The position numbers and the translations under genes were made by a program. Positions 1-9,115 of a stretch of 64,000 nt of DNA are shown here, piece by piece (position 1 is the stretch's first letter; each line of letters opens with the position of its first letter). Origin of the DNA: Pontibacter pamirensis (GTDB lineage: Bacteria > Bacteroidota > Bacteroidia > Cytophagales > Hymenobacteraceae); assembly GCF_010015475.1 (NCBI RefSeq), contig NZ_SSNI01000022.1, forward strand, positions 44,545 through 108,544, read 5' to 3'. Below the pieces are notes generated by a model. That model was not told the DNA's origin. It saw only the letters and a list, made by a program, of their open reading frames with translations, and ran no database searches.

Positions 1-1139
1 GCACAAGAGACGCTTTTCAGGATTTGCCTGGCCTGGCCGTTATACTTGGCAGTATGTGGTTGACCAACCTCGGTTACTGGGGATTCAATCAATTTATCAT
101 TCAAAAAGGATTAGCCGCAAAAAGTTTAAACGAAGCCAAACGCGGCCTCCTTTTCGCAGGTTATCTGAAGATCCTGATTCCCCTCATAGTGGTTATACCT
201 GGTATTACCGCCTATGTTCTTTTTAACGACTATAGCCCGGAAGAACTTTCTGCTATTTTAGGCAAGCCCTTATCCGTTATCGGTACGATCAGAAAATCAG
301 ATGAAGCATACCCCTGGCTGTTGAGTAACTTTGTGCCGTCAGGAGCCAGGGGTCTGGCATTTGCAGCATTGGCTGCTGCAGTAGTTTCGTCGCTGGCCTC
401 CATCATAAACAGTACCTCCACCATTTTCACGATGGATATTTACAGGTCCTATTTTAATCCTGACGCAACCGGTAATGAGTTGGTGCGTGTTGGAAGGATT
501 ACAGCCATCCTGGCGCTGACCATAGCCGCCACAGTAGCTCCTCAGCTACAGACACTGGATCAGGTGTACCAGTATATCCAGGAGTATACGGGGTATATTT
601 ATCCGGGCACCATCGTCGTGTTTGCCATGGGGCTGTTCTGGAAGCAAATGACACCAAATGCCGCTTTGTGGACAGCCATTGTTACCATTCCTGCCGGGAT
701 AATCATTAAAGTGCTGTATCCGGAAATGCCCTTTATCTTACGCATCGGGTATGTGTTTATCTTCCTGTGTGTGCTGGCTTCTGTCATCAGCTTTACAGAG
801 AAAGGTACAAAGGTGGTAATGCCAAAGCCGGAGGGCAGAAGGTACAGGTATCTCCTTACAACCAGTTACATCTTTTTCATCCTGAGCCTGATTTGCCTGA
901 TCATTGGCGTACTTTACGCTGACAGGTACGATTACCTGGGGTTGGAGTCAATTTATACTTTATCGGCCACCTTCCTGATGCTGGGCATTATACTTTTCAC
1001 AAACACAAGAATGGATACTGCAGATAAAAAAGCAATTGTTTCTGATCCGGTGCTGTTCAAAACGGGTGCTCCTTTTAACATAGCTGCCACGGGTATCGTC
1101 GCCATCATCGGTGCCCTGTATTATTTCTTCTGGAAGTAA
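1..1139 (+). CDS. Sodium/solute symporter (SSS/SGLT-like), 5' end outside window
   Basis: C-terminal part of a sodium-driven solute symporter of the SSS family, an inner-membrane importer of sugars or polyols. The frame is open to the window edge (reading TRDAFQDLPG before the first listed start), so the true start lies upstream. The segment NQFIIQKGLAAKSLNEAKRG matches the conserved helix-loop seen in SGLT-type sugar transporters, and the rest forms about nine hydrophobic helices ending in a short tail. It precedes a GH92 glycosidase, and a myo-inositol oxygenase lies 3.8 kb downstream, so a sugar or inositol substrate is plausible. The substrate cannot be read from the sequence. Confidence 0.88.
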   Translation, partial: TRDAFQDLPGLAVILGSMWLTNLGYWGFNQFIIQKGLAAKSLNEAKRGLLFAGYLKILIPLIVVIPGITAYVLFNDYSPEELSAILGKPLSVIGTIRKSDEAYPWLLSNFVPSGARGLAFAALAAAVVSSLASIINSTSTIFTMDIYRSYFNPDATGNELVRVGRITAILALTIAATVAPQLQTLDQVYQYIQEYTGYIYPGTIVVFAMGLFWKQMTPNAALWTAIVTIPAGIIIKVLYPEMPFILRIGYVFIFLCVLASVISFTEKGTKVVMPKPEGRRYRYLLTTSYIFFILSLICLIIGVLYADRYDYLGLESIYTLSATFLMLGIILFTNTRMDTADKKAIVSDPVLFKTGAPFNIAATGIVAIIGALYYFFWK

Positions 1140-1326
1140 GATACAAGACTACTCTTTGATCAATCTAAAGCAATACTTCGGCATGGCAGCTGCCTTTACA
1201 TCATACATTACTCCTTTTTGGCCATAAGTACGGGGCCAGCTCAAGTCTTGTAAAGGGAAGGTTAAATGATTAACTTATAATGCTTTCCTACTGCCACTTG
1301 AAGCTTTCTTTAAACTACTGAACCTT

Positions 1327-3612
1327 ATGCGATTTATCTATATCCTTTGCTGCTGCATGTTCCCTGTGACCTTACTGGCCCAGGACAGCAACAAGCTACT
1401 ACAGTATGTGCAGCCTCTGGTAGGCACAGCCAACAGCACGACGACAGCAGCTTTGAAGCACGGGGAAGGAACAGAGCACCTTGCCAACACCATTCCGGCC
1501 GTAGGGGTGCCTTTCGGCATGACCCAATGGACACCGCAGACCCGCACCACCGAGGAGAAGTGCGTCGCGCCCTATTACTATAAAGACCAGAAGCTGAGCG
1601 GATTCAGAGGAACGCACTGGATCAGCGGTTCCTGTACCCAGGACTATGGCAGCGTGACGGTAATGCCCATTACAGGTAAGCTCCGAACCAAAGCAGCGGA
1701 TTTTGCCGCTCCTTTTTCACATGGGCAGGAAACAGCGGCTTCTGATTACTACCGGCTCAACCTGGAGCACTATGGCCTGACAGCAGAACTGACTGCTTTA
1801 GCCCGCAGCAGCATGCTGCAGTTTACCATGAACACAGCAGACAGCCTGTTTCTGCTAGTGATGCCAAACAGCGACGAGCAGAAAGGCTTTGTGCAGATAG
1901 ACCAGGCAAGGAAAGAGATTGTAGGCTATAACCCTGCTTTTCGCATCTACCAGGGATGGGGAGAGCCAGCTGGCTTCAGTGGCTATTTTGTGATTCAGGT
2001 AGACAGGGACTTCAGCCGCAAAGGGACCTTCAGCGGCAATGAGGTTTTACAGAGCGATAGCCTGAGCAACAGGGAAAACCTTGGGGCTTTCATTGGTTTT
2101 AACCTGAAGAAGGGAGAGCAGGTAAAGCTCCGGGTTGGCACCTCTTTCAGTAGTATAGCAGCGGCACGTAAAAACCTGGAGGCGGAAATCCCGGCATGGA
2201 GTTTCGAGCAGGTTCGAAGTCGGTCGGCGCAGGCCTGGCAAAAGGCGCTGCAGCGCATACAGGTAAAAGGCGGTGCGGAAAAAGACAAAAGCATCTTCTA
2301 CACAGCGCTCTACCACAGCATGCAGCACCCGCGCCTGTTCAACGACGCGGATGGCACTTACCCGAAGTTTGCGCATCAGTATGAGCTGGCACAGCTTACC
2401 GGGGGCAATTACTATGATGACTTCTCTATGTGGGATACCTACCGGGCACAGTTACCTTTATTGGAGATGATTCAGCCAGACCTGGTGAATGATTTTGTCA
2501 GTTCCTTTATCCTGAAAGGGCAGCAGGGCAAGTGGCTTCCGATTTTCCCCTGCTGGAATAGCTACACCGGAGCCATGATCGGAGACCATGGTACAGCCTT
2601 TATTGCCTCCGCTTATCTGAAGGGAATCAGAGACTATGATGTGGAGCAGGCATACGCCTTAATGCGTCAGAATGCTTTCGACACGCCTGGCTGGGAGGAG
2701 TATGTAGACGGAAAGGGGAGAAGGGCCTTAGCGTCTTACCTGAAGTATAATTACGTGCCGATGGAGGACAGCGTGCAGGAGGCGTTTCATAAAAAAGAGC
2801 AGGTATCCCGAACACTGGAGTATGCCTTCGACGACTATGCGCTGGCCATGGTGGCAGAGGCTTTAGGCAAGGAGCAGGACAGCAAGCAACTCCGGCAGCG
2901 TGCCCTGAACTACCGCCATGTGTTCGACCGTTCCAAGGGTTTAATGAATGGCAGATATGCTGACGGCTCCTGGTATGCATCTTATCATGCTGACAAGAAG
3001 CTGCCTTTTATTACAGAGGGCACACCTCGGCAATATACTTTTTATGTGCCGCAGGATATCCCTGGGCTTGCGAAGCTGATGGGGGGGACAAAGCAACTGG
3101 AGAACGCACTGGACAGCATTTTTATGAAAGGGGAATACTGGCACGGCAATGAGCCGGGGCACCAGATTCCGTTCCTCTATAATTATACCGCCTCTCCCTG
3201 GAAGACGCAACGGGAAGTAAAAAAAATTTTAGTTGAAGAGTATACCGATGGCCCTGGCGGATTAAGTGGGAATGACGATGCCGGGCAGATGTCGGCCTGG
3301 TATGTGCTGGCAGCAATAGGCCTTTACCCGGTTGACCCGGTGTCGGGCGAGTATCTTCTGACCTCCCCTCTCTTTGAACAGGTTACTATTCAGGTAGCAG
3401 CAGACAAAAGCATGGAGATAGTTACCCATAAAAAGAGCAGCCAGTCTTCTTACATTCATGCTGTAAAGTATAATGGCAAAGCCTATAACAACAGTTTTAT
3501 CAAGCACGCAGACCTGTTGAAAGGCGAGAAGCTGGAGATTTACCTGCAGGATGAGCCGGATAAGAAGTGGGCAGCGAAGGCGGTCAACCGCCCGTCTGGG
3601 TTATCAAAGTAG
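1327..3612 (+). CDS. GH92 family glycosidase (putative alpha-mannosidase)
   Basis: Predicted secreted glycoside hydrolase of family 92, whose known members are calcium-dependent inverting exo-alpha-mannosidases. A Sec signal peptide is visible (residues 1-18, MRFIYILCCCMFPVTLLA followed by QD). Family landmarks are YVQPLVGTANS near residue 27, VGVPFGMTQWTPQTR near 59, DDFSMWDTYRAQLPLLEM near 366, EPGHQIPFLYNY near 615 and GNDDAGQMSAWYVLAAIGLYP near 643. At 761 residues it is of usual family length and intact. It follows the symporter gene after 187 bp. The exact linkage specificity is unknown. Confidence 0.93.
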   Translation: MRFIYILCCCMFPVTLLAQDSNKLLQYVQPLVGTANSTTTAALKHGEGTEHLANTIPAVGVPFGMTQWTPQTRTTEEKCVAPYYYKDQKLSGFRGTHWISGSCTQDYGSVTVMPITGKLRTKAADFAAPFSHGQETAASDYYRLNLEHYGLTAELTALARSSMLQFTMNTADSLFLLVMPNSDEQKGFVQIDQARKEIVGYNPAFRIYQGWGEPAGFSGYFVIQVDRDFSRKGTFSGNEVLQSDSLSNRENLGAFIGFNLKKGEQVKLRVGTSFSSIAAARKNLEAEIPAWSFEQVRSRSAQAWQKALQRIQVKGGAEKDKSIFYTALYHSMQHPRLFNDADGTYPKFAHQYELAQLTGGNYYDDFSMWDTYRAQLPLLEMIQPDLVNDFVSSFILKGQQGKWLPIFPCWNSYTGAMIGDHGTAFIASAYLKGIRDYDVEQAYALMRQNAFDTPGWEEYVDGKGRRALASYLKYNYVPMEDSVQEAFHKKEQVSRTLEYAFDDYALAMVAEALGKEQDSKQLRQRALNYRHVFDRSKGLMNGRYADGSWYASYHADKKLPFITEGTPRQYTFYVPQDIPGLAKLMGGTKQLENALDSIFMKGEYWHGNEPGHQIPFLYNYTASPWKTQREVKKILVEEYTDGPGGLSGNDDAGQMSAWYVLAAIGLYPVDPVSGEYLLTSPLFEQVTIQVAADKSMEIVTHKKSSQSSYIHAVKYNGKAYNNSFIKHADLLKGEKLEIYLQDEPDKKWAAKAVNRPSGLSK

Positions 3613-3698
3613 CAGGCGCAGCAATACGCTACAGCACTATACCGGCAGAGAAGCCTCTAAGCCTAAAACTCATACGCTGACACGCAGGCTATCTTTAC

Positions 3699-4763
3699 CT
3701 AGACATGGGCTAGTGGAGCATTCAGCGGGTTGGAAATGACTGGTGTCACTTCTGTAAAAGTGGAATCTCTGATTTCAAGTGTCGATGGAATAACAACGCT
3801 TCCCGCTTTCAGGTTAAAGTGCTTGTTCTTTAAAGATTTAAAGATAAGGGACGCAGCAGTTCTGCCCATTTCAAAAGCAGGCTGCGTGATGGTGGTAAGC
3901 GATGGGTTCAGCAGCAAGGCCGATTGCAGATTAGAGAAGCTGATGACTTTAACATCATTGGGGATAGACAACTGCAGTTTCTTACAGGCAAGATATACGC
4001 TTGTGGTTAGCTTCTCTACAGTAGCAAGTATAGCATCAGGGCGATCTTCATCCTTCAGCAGGTTGATGATAAGCTGCATATTCTGCTCCTCACAGTTTGT
4101 GCAAAGCACATTATTGGAGGGCTCAAAGGGCTGGGCATAATCCACCAGCGCCTGTCTGTAACCAGCCATTCTTTCGGTGCTGATTGATAAAGAATCGGAA
4201 ACAGATAGCAAGGCTATCTTTTTACAGCCACGCTCAATGAGGTGTTGTGTTGCCTTGTAGCTGCTTTCCCAATCATCGGTCGTTATTTTGGCAGTTTCTA
4301 TCTTGTCACAGGGTCTGTCGAAAAAAACAAGTGGTATTCCCTTCGCAAGTAACTCCTCGATATGAGCAACCTGTTCAGTCTCAGAGGAAACAGACATCAA
4401 AACCCCGGCAACCCATCCGCTCTGCAAGTCTTTAAGTAAAGCCTGTTCCTGCAGGAGGCTTTCATGTGTCAGGTAAATCAGTACATGATAACCATTTTCC
4501 TGTGCTACTGACTCTATCCCATTGATTGCCTGTGCAAAAAAGCTGTCTGCTACTTCGGGAATGACAACAGCTATCATGTTGCTTTTTTTACTTCTCAGGC
4601 TGCTGGCGTGGTAATTTGGCACATAATCCAACTTCTTTGCCAATTCCACCACCCGCTTTTTGGTCTCTGTACTAATTTCATAGCTATCCCGGAGTGCCCT
4701 TGACACAGTAGAGATTGAAAGATTCAACTCCTCTGCCAGATACTTTATATTGACCTTTTCCAT
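3699..4763 (-). CDS. LacI-family transcriptional regulator
   Basis: DNA-binding repressor or activator of the LacI/GalR family, 354 residues. The N-terminal helix-turn-helix with hinge helix is clear (IKYLAEELNLSISTVSRAL at about 6-24, then DYVPNYHASSLRSKKS). It is followed by a periplasmic-binding-protein-like sensor domain (MIAVVIPEVADSFFAQAING near 64). It is transcribed away from the inositol oxygenase, and the 162-bp gap contains a perfect CGCAAACGTTTGCG palindrome typical of LacI-family operators. It probably controls itself and the neighbouring catabolic genes. The inducer is unknown; inositol, glucuronate or a related sugar would fit the context. Confidence 0.93.
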   Translation of the reverse strand: MEKVNIKYLAEELNLSISTVSRALRDSYEISTETKKRVVELAKKLDYVPNYHASSLRSKKSNMIAVVIPEVADSFFAQAINGIESVAQENGYHVLIYLTHESLLQEQALLKDLQSGWVAGVLMSVSSETEQVAHIEELLAKGIPLVFFDRPCDKIETAKITTDDWESSYKATQHLIERGCKKIALLSVSDSLSISTERMAGYRQALVDYAQPFEPSNNVLCTNCEEQNMQLIINLLKDEDRPDAILATVEKLTTSVYLACKKLQLSIPNDVKVISFSNLQSALLLNPSLTTITQPAFEMGRTAASLIFKSLKNKHFNLKAGSVVIPSTLEIRDSTFTEVTPVISNPLNAPLAHV

Positions 4764-4812
4764 ACAAGAAATTTAAATATGCAAGTGGATATTAAGCAAA
4801 CAGAGCCAATTA

Positions 4813-4826
4813 CGCAAACGTTTGCG
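4813..4826. promoter_or_regulatory. LacI-type operator palindrome
   Basis: CGCAAACGTTTGCG is a perfect 14-bp palindrome with the central CG step typical of LacI-family operators. It sits 50 bp upstream of the LacI gene start and about 87 bp upstream of the preferred myo-inositol oxygenase start, so it could serve both divergent promoters. No second copy was noticed upstream of the symporter-GH92 or susC genes. Confidence 0.75.
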
Positions 4827-4925
4827 CAGTTAAAGTTCGCCATTTGGGAGGTTATGAATATTAAAAATCTCAAATTGAAGAAACTAAGGTGTTTAGTTTC
4901 TGAAAACCATATAGATATAAGGCTA

Positions 4926-5804
4926 ATGAAAACCACTGATCAAGATGCTCGCAATCCACTGGGGAACCTGGATGAATGGGAAGAGGACTTACTCAAACGC
5001 TATCCGGATCCAGAATCAATTACACAAGGTAAAACCACAGAGGAGTATCGTAATTACGAGACACCGGCCAGAGATACAGTAAAAGAGTTTTACCGCCTCA
5101 ACCACACGTACCAGACCTATGATTTTGTGCTGGGAAAGGAGAAGGAGTTCCTTCGCTTTGACAAGAAAGAAATGCCTGTTTGGGAAGCATTCAAGTTTCT
5201 GAACCAACTGGTGGATGATTCGGACCCTGACACAGACCTGGACCAGATGCAGCACCTGCTGCAAACCTCCGAAGCAATTCGCGCTGACGGTCACCCGGAC
5301 TGGATGGTGCTGGTGGGTTTGCTGCACGACATGGGCAAGGTGCTGTGCCTGTTCGGGGAGCCTCAGTGGGCTGTGGTGGGCGATACCTTCCCGGTGGGCT
5401 GTGCCTATTCCGATAAGGTCGTTTTCCCGGAGTTCTTTCAGAACAACCCCGATGCACAGGACAGCCGCTATAACACTAGGTACGGAATTTACTCACCAAA
5501 CTGCGGATTGCATAACGTGCACCTGTCATGGGGGCACGATGAATATGTATACCACATGATGAAGGACCACCTGCCGGAGCCAGGCCTCTATATGCTCCGC
5601 TACCATTCGTTTTATGCACAACACCGGGAAAATGCATATGAACATCTGATGGACAGCCATGATCAGGAGATGTTTAAGTGGGTGAAGCTTTTCAACCCCT
5701 ATGATCTGTACTCAAAAAACCCAACACCACCAGACTGGAAAGCGCTGCGCCCTTACTATGAGGACCTGGTAACAAAGTACATACCGGCAACTTTAAAATT
5801 TTAG
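4926..5804 (+). CDS. Myo-inositol oxygenase (MIOX)
   Basis: Non-heme di-iron oxygenase that cleaves myo-inositol to D-glucuronate in the cytoplasm, 292 residues, close to the 285 of animal enzymes. All six iron ligands can be matched: H110 (in QMQHLLQTSEAIR), H134 and D135 (GLLHDMGK), H204 (SWGHDEYVYH), H227 (MLRYHSFY) and D260 (FNPYDLYS). I chose the ATG at 4926 rather than the in-frame ATG at 4779. The extra 49 residues do not resemble the family, and that stretch carries the LacI-type operator. The product glucuronate would enter uronate catabolism elsewhere in the genome. Confidence 0.93.
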   Translation: MKTTDQDARNPLGNLDEWEEDLLKRYPDPESITQGKTTEEYRNYETPARDTVKEFYRLNHTYQTYDFVLGKEKEFLRFDKKEMPVWEAFKFLNQLVDDSDPDTDLDQMQHLLQTSEAIRADGHPDWMVLVGLLHDMGKVLCLFGEPQWAVVGDTFPVGCAYSDKVVFPEFFQNNPDAQDSRYNTRYGIYSPNCGLHNVHLSWGHDEYVYHMMKDHLPEPGLYMLRYHSFYAQHRENAYEHLMDSHDQEMFKWVKLFNPYDLYSKNPTPPDWKALRPYYEDLVTKYIPATLKF

Positions 5805-5887
5805 CGGCTTCTACAGCAGCTTGAGTGCATTTCAGGTGCTCTCTGCTCAGAAGAAGTAATGTAGGGCTCACTGAGCTAGCGCTGCAG

Positions 5888-5922
5888 AGCCAAGGCAGGA
5901 TACAATTTTCCTTGCCTCGGCT
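5888..5922 (+). other. Hairpin between the MIOX gene and susC
   Basis: An imperfect inverted repeat (AGCCAAGGCAGGA against TCCTTGCCTCGGCT, one bulge and one mismatch, loop of about 8) lies between the inositol oxygenase stop and the susC start. There is no T tract after it, so it is not a standard intrinsic terminator. It may be a weak terminator or a leader structure of the susC transcript. Confidence 0.4.
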
Positions 5923-5978
5923 GCACATGTCCCTGTCGTAAATAAATAGTTTAAAATAAAATAAAAATCATCATTTTT

Positions 5979-8900
5979 ATGAAGAACAAGTACCTATTTA
6001 AAATTAATAGGCGGATACTCTATGGAGTTTTCCTGCAGGGTATTTTGCTGCCAGGCGCATTGGCTGCTGAAAATACAGGTTTTTCAGTAAGCTTTATACA
6101 GACACCCGTTGCGGATGGCATTACTGTTAAAGGAAGAGTAACAGATGCAGAATCCAGTGACGGATTGCCGGGTGTAGCGATACAGGTGGAAGGCACATCC
6201 AGAGGTACCGTATCAGATGGGGATGGTAACTATAACATAACTGTGCCTACTAACGGGACGCTTATTTTCAGCTATGTTGGGTATGCAGCCCAGAAAATAG
6301 CAGTGGACGGGCGAACAAGCATTAATGTGGACATGGCTCAGGATGTGGCTGCGCTTCAGGAAGTAGTGGTTGTCGGCTATGGGGAAACAAAACGTAAAGA
6401 TCTGACAGGATCGGTTGTAACCATGGATGCTGAGGCAATTCAGCAGACAAACAAAGTAAACGCTTATCAGGCCATACAGGGGCAGGTGCCGGGCGTGAAC
6501 ATACAGTCAGCTGATAACAAGCCGGGAGGCGGATTCAACATCCGGATCAGGGGATCCAATACCATTAACGCAAACCAGACAGTAGATCAGGGTGGCTTTA
6601 GCGCCGGGCAAAACCCTCTGTTTGTAGTAGACGGCATTTTTGTAAACGATATCACGTTCCTGAACCCCAGCGATATCGAGCGGATGGACGTGCTAAAAGA
6701 TGCATCGGCCACGGCTATTTACGGCTCCAGGGGCAGTAACGGGGTAATCATCATCCAGACCAAACGGGGCAGCAAAGGCCCCATGACCGTACAGTACGAC
6801 AACTATGTAGGAGTGCGGCAGGCTTACAACCTTCCCCGAATGTTTAACGGTCCGGAGTTCATTAACTCTATAGTCGATGCCGTGGTAGGCATGAACTATG
6901 CTTCGGGTAACCTGGCTTTTGATAGAAATGATGTCGTGCTAAACAACTATCTGCGGCCGAACGAGCAGGAGAACGTCGCGAACAACAGGTATACCGACTG
7001 GGTAGACTTAGTAGTAAAAGAAGGTTTCCAGACAAACCATACGATAGGCGTAAGTGGTGGCTCCGACAATACTACCTATGGCTTTGGTATTGGCTACACC
7101 AAAGACGAAGGCACCTTTGAGGGCGAAGATTATGAAAGAATGAACCTCCGTGGCGATATTAATGGCAAACTATCTTCGCTGGTGTCGGTAGGGTTCAGTA
7201 ACTACGCCTCCTTTTCTACCAGAAACGAAGGCAGCCGCGAAGGATTGAGGAGCGCCTACAGGCTACGCCCCACCGGCACTCCATACGACGAAAATGGCGA
7301 GCCGCTGTTCTTTCCATTGCAGGGTGAAACATTTATCACCAACCCTTTATTTGAACCGGCGAATGCCATCCTTGAAACAAAGAGCCTGAATTATTTAAGT
7401 AACCTTTCCCTGATCATTACTCCTACAGATAACCTGAAGTTTACCTCAACCTTCTCGCCAAACCTCGAATTTTCCCGCTTCGGCGAATACAGAGGTCAGT
7501 TCTCTAAAGCCACCAGTGGCAACATTGGCAACACACGGGCCGAGGTTATCAACAGAAACCGGATGTCTTATACCTGGGACAATATTGTGAATTACAACCT
7601 GGAGATGAACGAAGACAATGTACTGAGCGCGACGTTTGTGTATTCGCAGTTCTTAGACAGGTACGAGAACTACGATATGCAGCGAAGGAATTTCTCAACA
7701 GATGCGTTCAGCTTCTATAACATAGATGCCGGTTCGGTTATACAATCGGTAGGAGGTAATTTATCTAAGCAGACACTCGAGTCGTACACAGGCCGGGTTA
7801 ATTACAACTTCAGGAAAAAGTACCTCTTTACCTTTACCGGTCGCTACGATGGTTCCTCTATTCTCTCTGAGCAGAACAAGTGGGCCTTTTTCCCTTCAGC
7901 CGCTTTTGCCTGGAGAATCAAAGACGAAAGCTTCCTGGCTGATAATAGTTTAATCTATGACCTGAAAGCCCGGTTCAGTTACGGGCAGACCGGGAACAAC
8001 GGCGGCGGCGGTGGCCTTGTTCCGCTTGGCTCACAATCGTTGATAGGAAGTGGTTTTACCAACCTGGGCGACCAGGTGGTGCAAACAGCTTTTATTACCA
8101 ACCTTGCCAATCAGAACCTGACCTGGGAGAAAACAAAAGAGTTCAATTTCGGCCTGGACTTCGGGTTCTTTCAAAACAGGCTTTATGGCTCCTTAGACAT
8201 CTATAACAGGAAAAACACTGGTATTATATTTTACCGGCCTATGCCAACAGTAACGGGCTATAGTGGTGTTTTCGAAAATGTGGGAGAAGCGGTGAACAAA
8301 GGAGTAGAGTTCTTGCTCAATTCCGTAAACGTGGCGAGCGGTGATTTCACCTGGAAAACTTCACTGAATTTTGCTGCCAACAGAAATGAAGTAACAAAGC
8401 TATATGGTAACCTGGAGGAAATTCAATTTGGTGCAATGGATGCTCCTTATGTACACCGTATAGGTGAACCTGTAGGATCTAACTTTTCATGGATATTTGA
8501 TGGTATATGGCAGCTAGACGAAATAGAACAGGCGCGAGCTTACGGGCAGCAACCTGGCCAGGTAAAAGTGAAGGATATAAACGATGATGGCGTTATTGAT
8601 GCAAAAGACCGTACTATAGTTGGCTCCAACATGCCTAAATGGACAGGTGGCATTACCAACACCATCAACTACAAAAATATCGACTTTTCTTTCTTTGTGC
8701 ATACAGCGCAGGGAGCTACCTCCTACAGTTATTTCCATAGAACACATGCCTGGGACGGAGTAGATGCACCTGCTCGTTTTAACACCCTTAAAGTTAACTA
8801 TTGGACACCAGAGAATCCTTCCAATGAGTCGTACCAGCGGGGCAATGCAGGTCCATGGAGTGAGTCGCTGCTCTTCAAAGATGTTTCTTATGTGAAGGTA

Positions 8901-9104
8901 GGGTACATTACATTGGGCTATACTTTGCCGGAGTCAGCCATCAGCTTCATGAGAATGAAGCGCCTGAGAGTATATGCCACTGCCCAGAATCCCTTTGTTT
9001 TCACCGATTATGAGGGTTGGGATCCTGAGAGTGCAGCCAGAAATAGCTGGGGTGCCGGACTCATGTCAAGGATAATAATGGCAGGTGTTAATGTGAATTT
9101 TTAA
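5979..9104 (+). CDS. SusC/RagA-family TonB-linked outer membrane transporter
   Basis: Outer-membrane TonB-dependent importer that pairs with the SusD-like lipoprotein directly downstream to take up oligosaccharides or similar ligands. Visible parts are a signal peptide (about 1-29), a carboxypeptidase-D-regulatory-like domain (VKGRVTDAESSDGLPGVAIQ near 49), a TonB-box-like stretch (EVVVVGYGETKRKDLTGSVV near 128), the plug domain with the SusC signature LKDASATAIYGSRGSNGVII near 238, and a long beta-barrel ending in an aromatic residue (VNVNF). Length (1041) is normal. It lies 11 bp before susD and is certainly co-transcribed with it. Confidence 0.95.
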   Translation: MKNKYLFKINRRILYGVFLQGILLPGALAAENTGFSVSFIQTPVADGITVKGRVTDAESSDGLPGVAIQVEGTSRGTVSDGDGNYNITVPTNGTLIFSYVGYAAQKIAVDGRTSINVDMAQDVAALQEVVVVGYGETKRKDLTGSVVTMDAEAIQQTNKVNAYQAIQGQVPGVNIQSADNKPGGGFNIRIRGSNTINANQTVDQGGFSAGQNPLFVVDGIFVNDITFLNPSDIERMDVLKDASATAIYGSRGSNGVIIIQTKRGSKGPMTVQYDNYVGVRQAYNLPRMFNGPEFINSIVDAVVGMNYASGNLAFDRNDVVLNNYLRPNEQENVANNRYTDWVDLVVKEGFQTNHTIGVSGGSDNTTYGFGIGYTKDEGTFEGEDYERMNLRGDINGKLSSLVSVGFSNYASFSTRNEGSREGLRSAYRLRPTGTPYDENGEPLFFPLQGETFITNPLFEPANAILETKSLNYLSNLSLIITPTDNLKFTSTFSPNLEFSRFGEYRGQFSKATSGNIGNTRAEVINRNRMSYTWDNIVNYNLEMNEDNVLSATFVYSQFLDRYENYDMQRRNFSTDAFSFYNIDAGSVIQSVGGNLSKQTLESYTGRVNYNFRKKYLFTFTGRYDGSSILSEQNKWAFFPSAAFAWRIKDESFLADNSLIYDLKARFSYGQTGNNGGGGGLVPLGSQSLIGSGFTNLGDQVVQTAFITNLANQNLTWEKTKEFNFGLDFGFFQNRLYGSLDIYNRKNTGIIFYRPMPTVTGYSGVFENVGEAVNKGVEFLLNSVNVASGDFTWKTSLNFAANRNEVTKLYGNLEEIQFGAMDAPYVHRIGEPVGSNFSWIFDGIWQLDEIEQARAYGQQPGQVKVKDINDDGVIDAKDRTIVGSNMPKWTGGITNTINYKNIDFSFFVHTAQGATSYSYFHRTHAWDGVDAPARFNTLKVNYWTPENPSNESYQRGNAGPWSESLLFKDVSYVKVGYITLGYTLPESAISFMRMKRLRVYATAQNPFVFTDYEGWDPESAARNSWGAGLMSRIIMAGVNVNF

Positions 9105-9115
9105 CGAGCGAAATA

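Noticed and set aside
1142..1252. Inverted repeat TACAAGACT/AGTCTTGTA after the symporter gene
   Set aside because: The 9-bp arms are 93 nt apart and could be chance; no structural or regulatory meaning could be supported.
4779..4925. Upstream in-frame extension of the inositol oxygenase
   Set aside because: The extra 49 residues do not look like the family and cover the LacI-type operator; the start at 4926 gives a normal-length enzyme.
5888..5922. Intrinsic terminator after the inositol oxygenase gene
   Set aside because: The stem is good but no T run follows it, so it is kept only as an unexplained hairpin.
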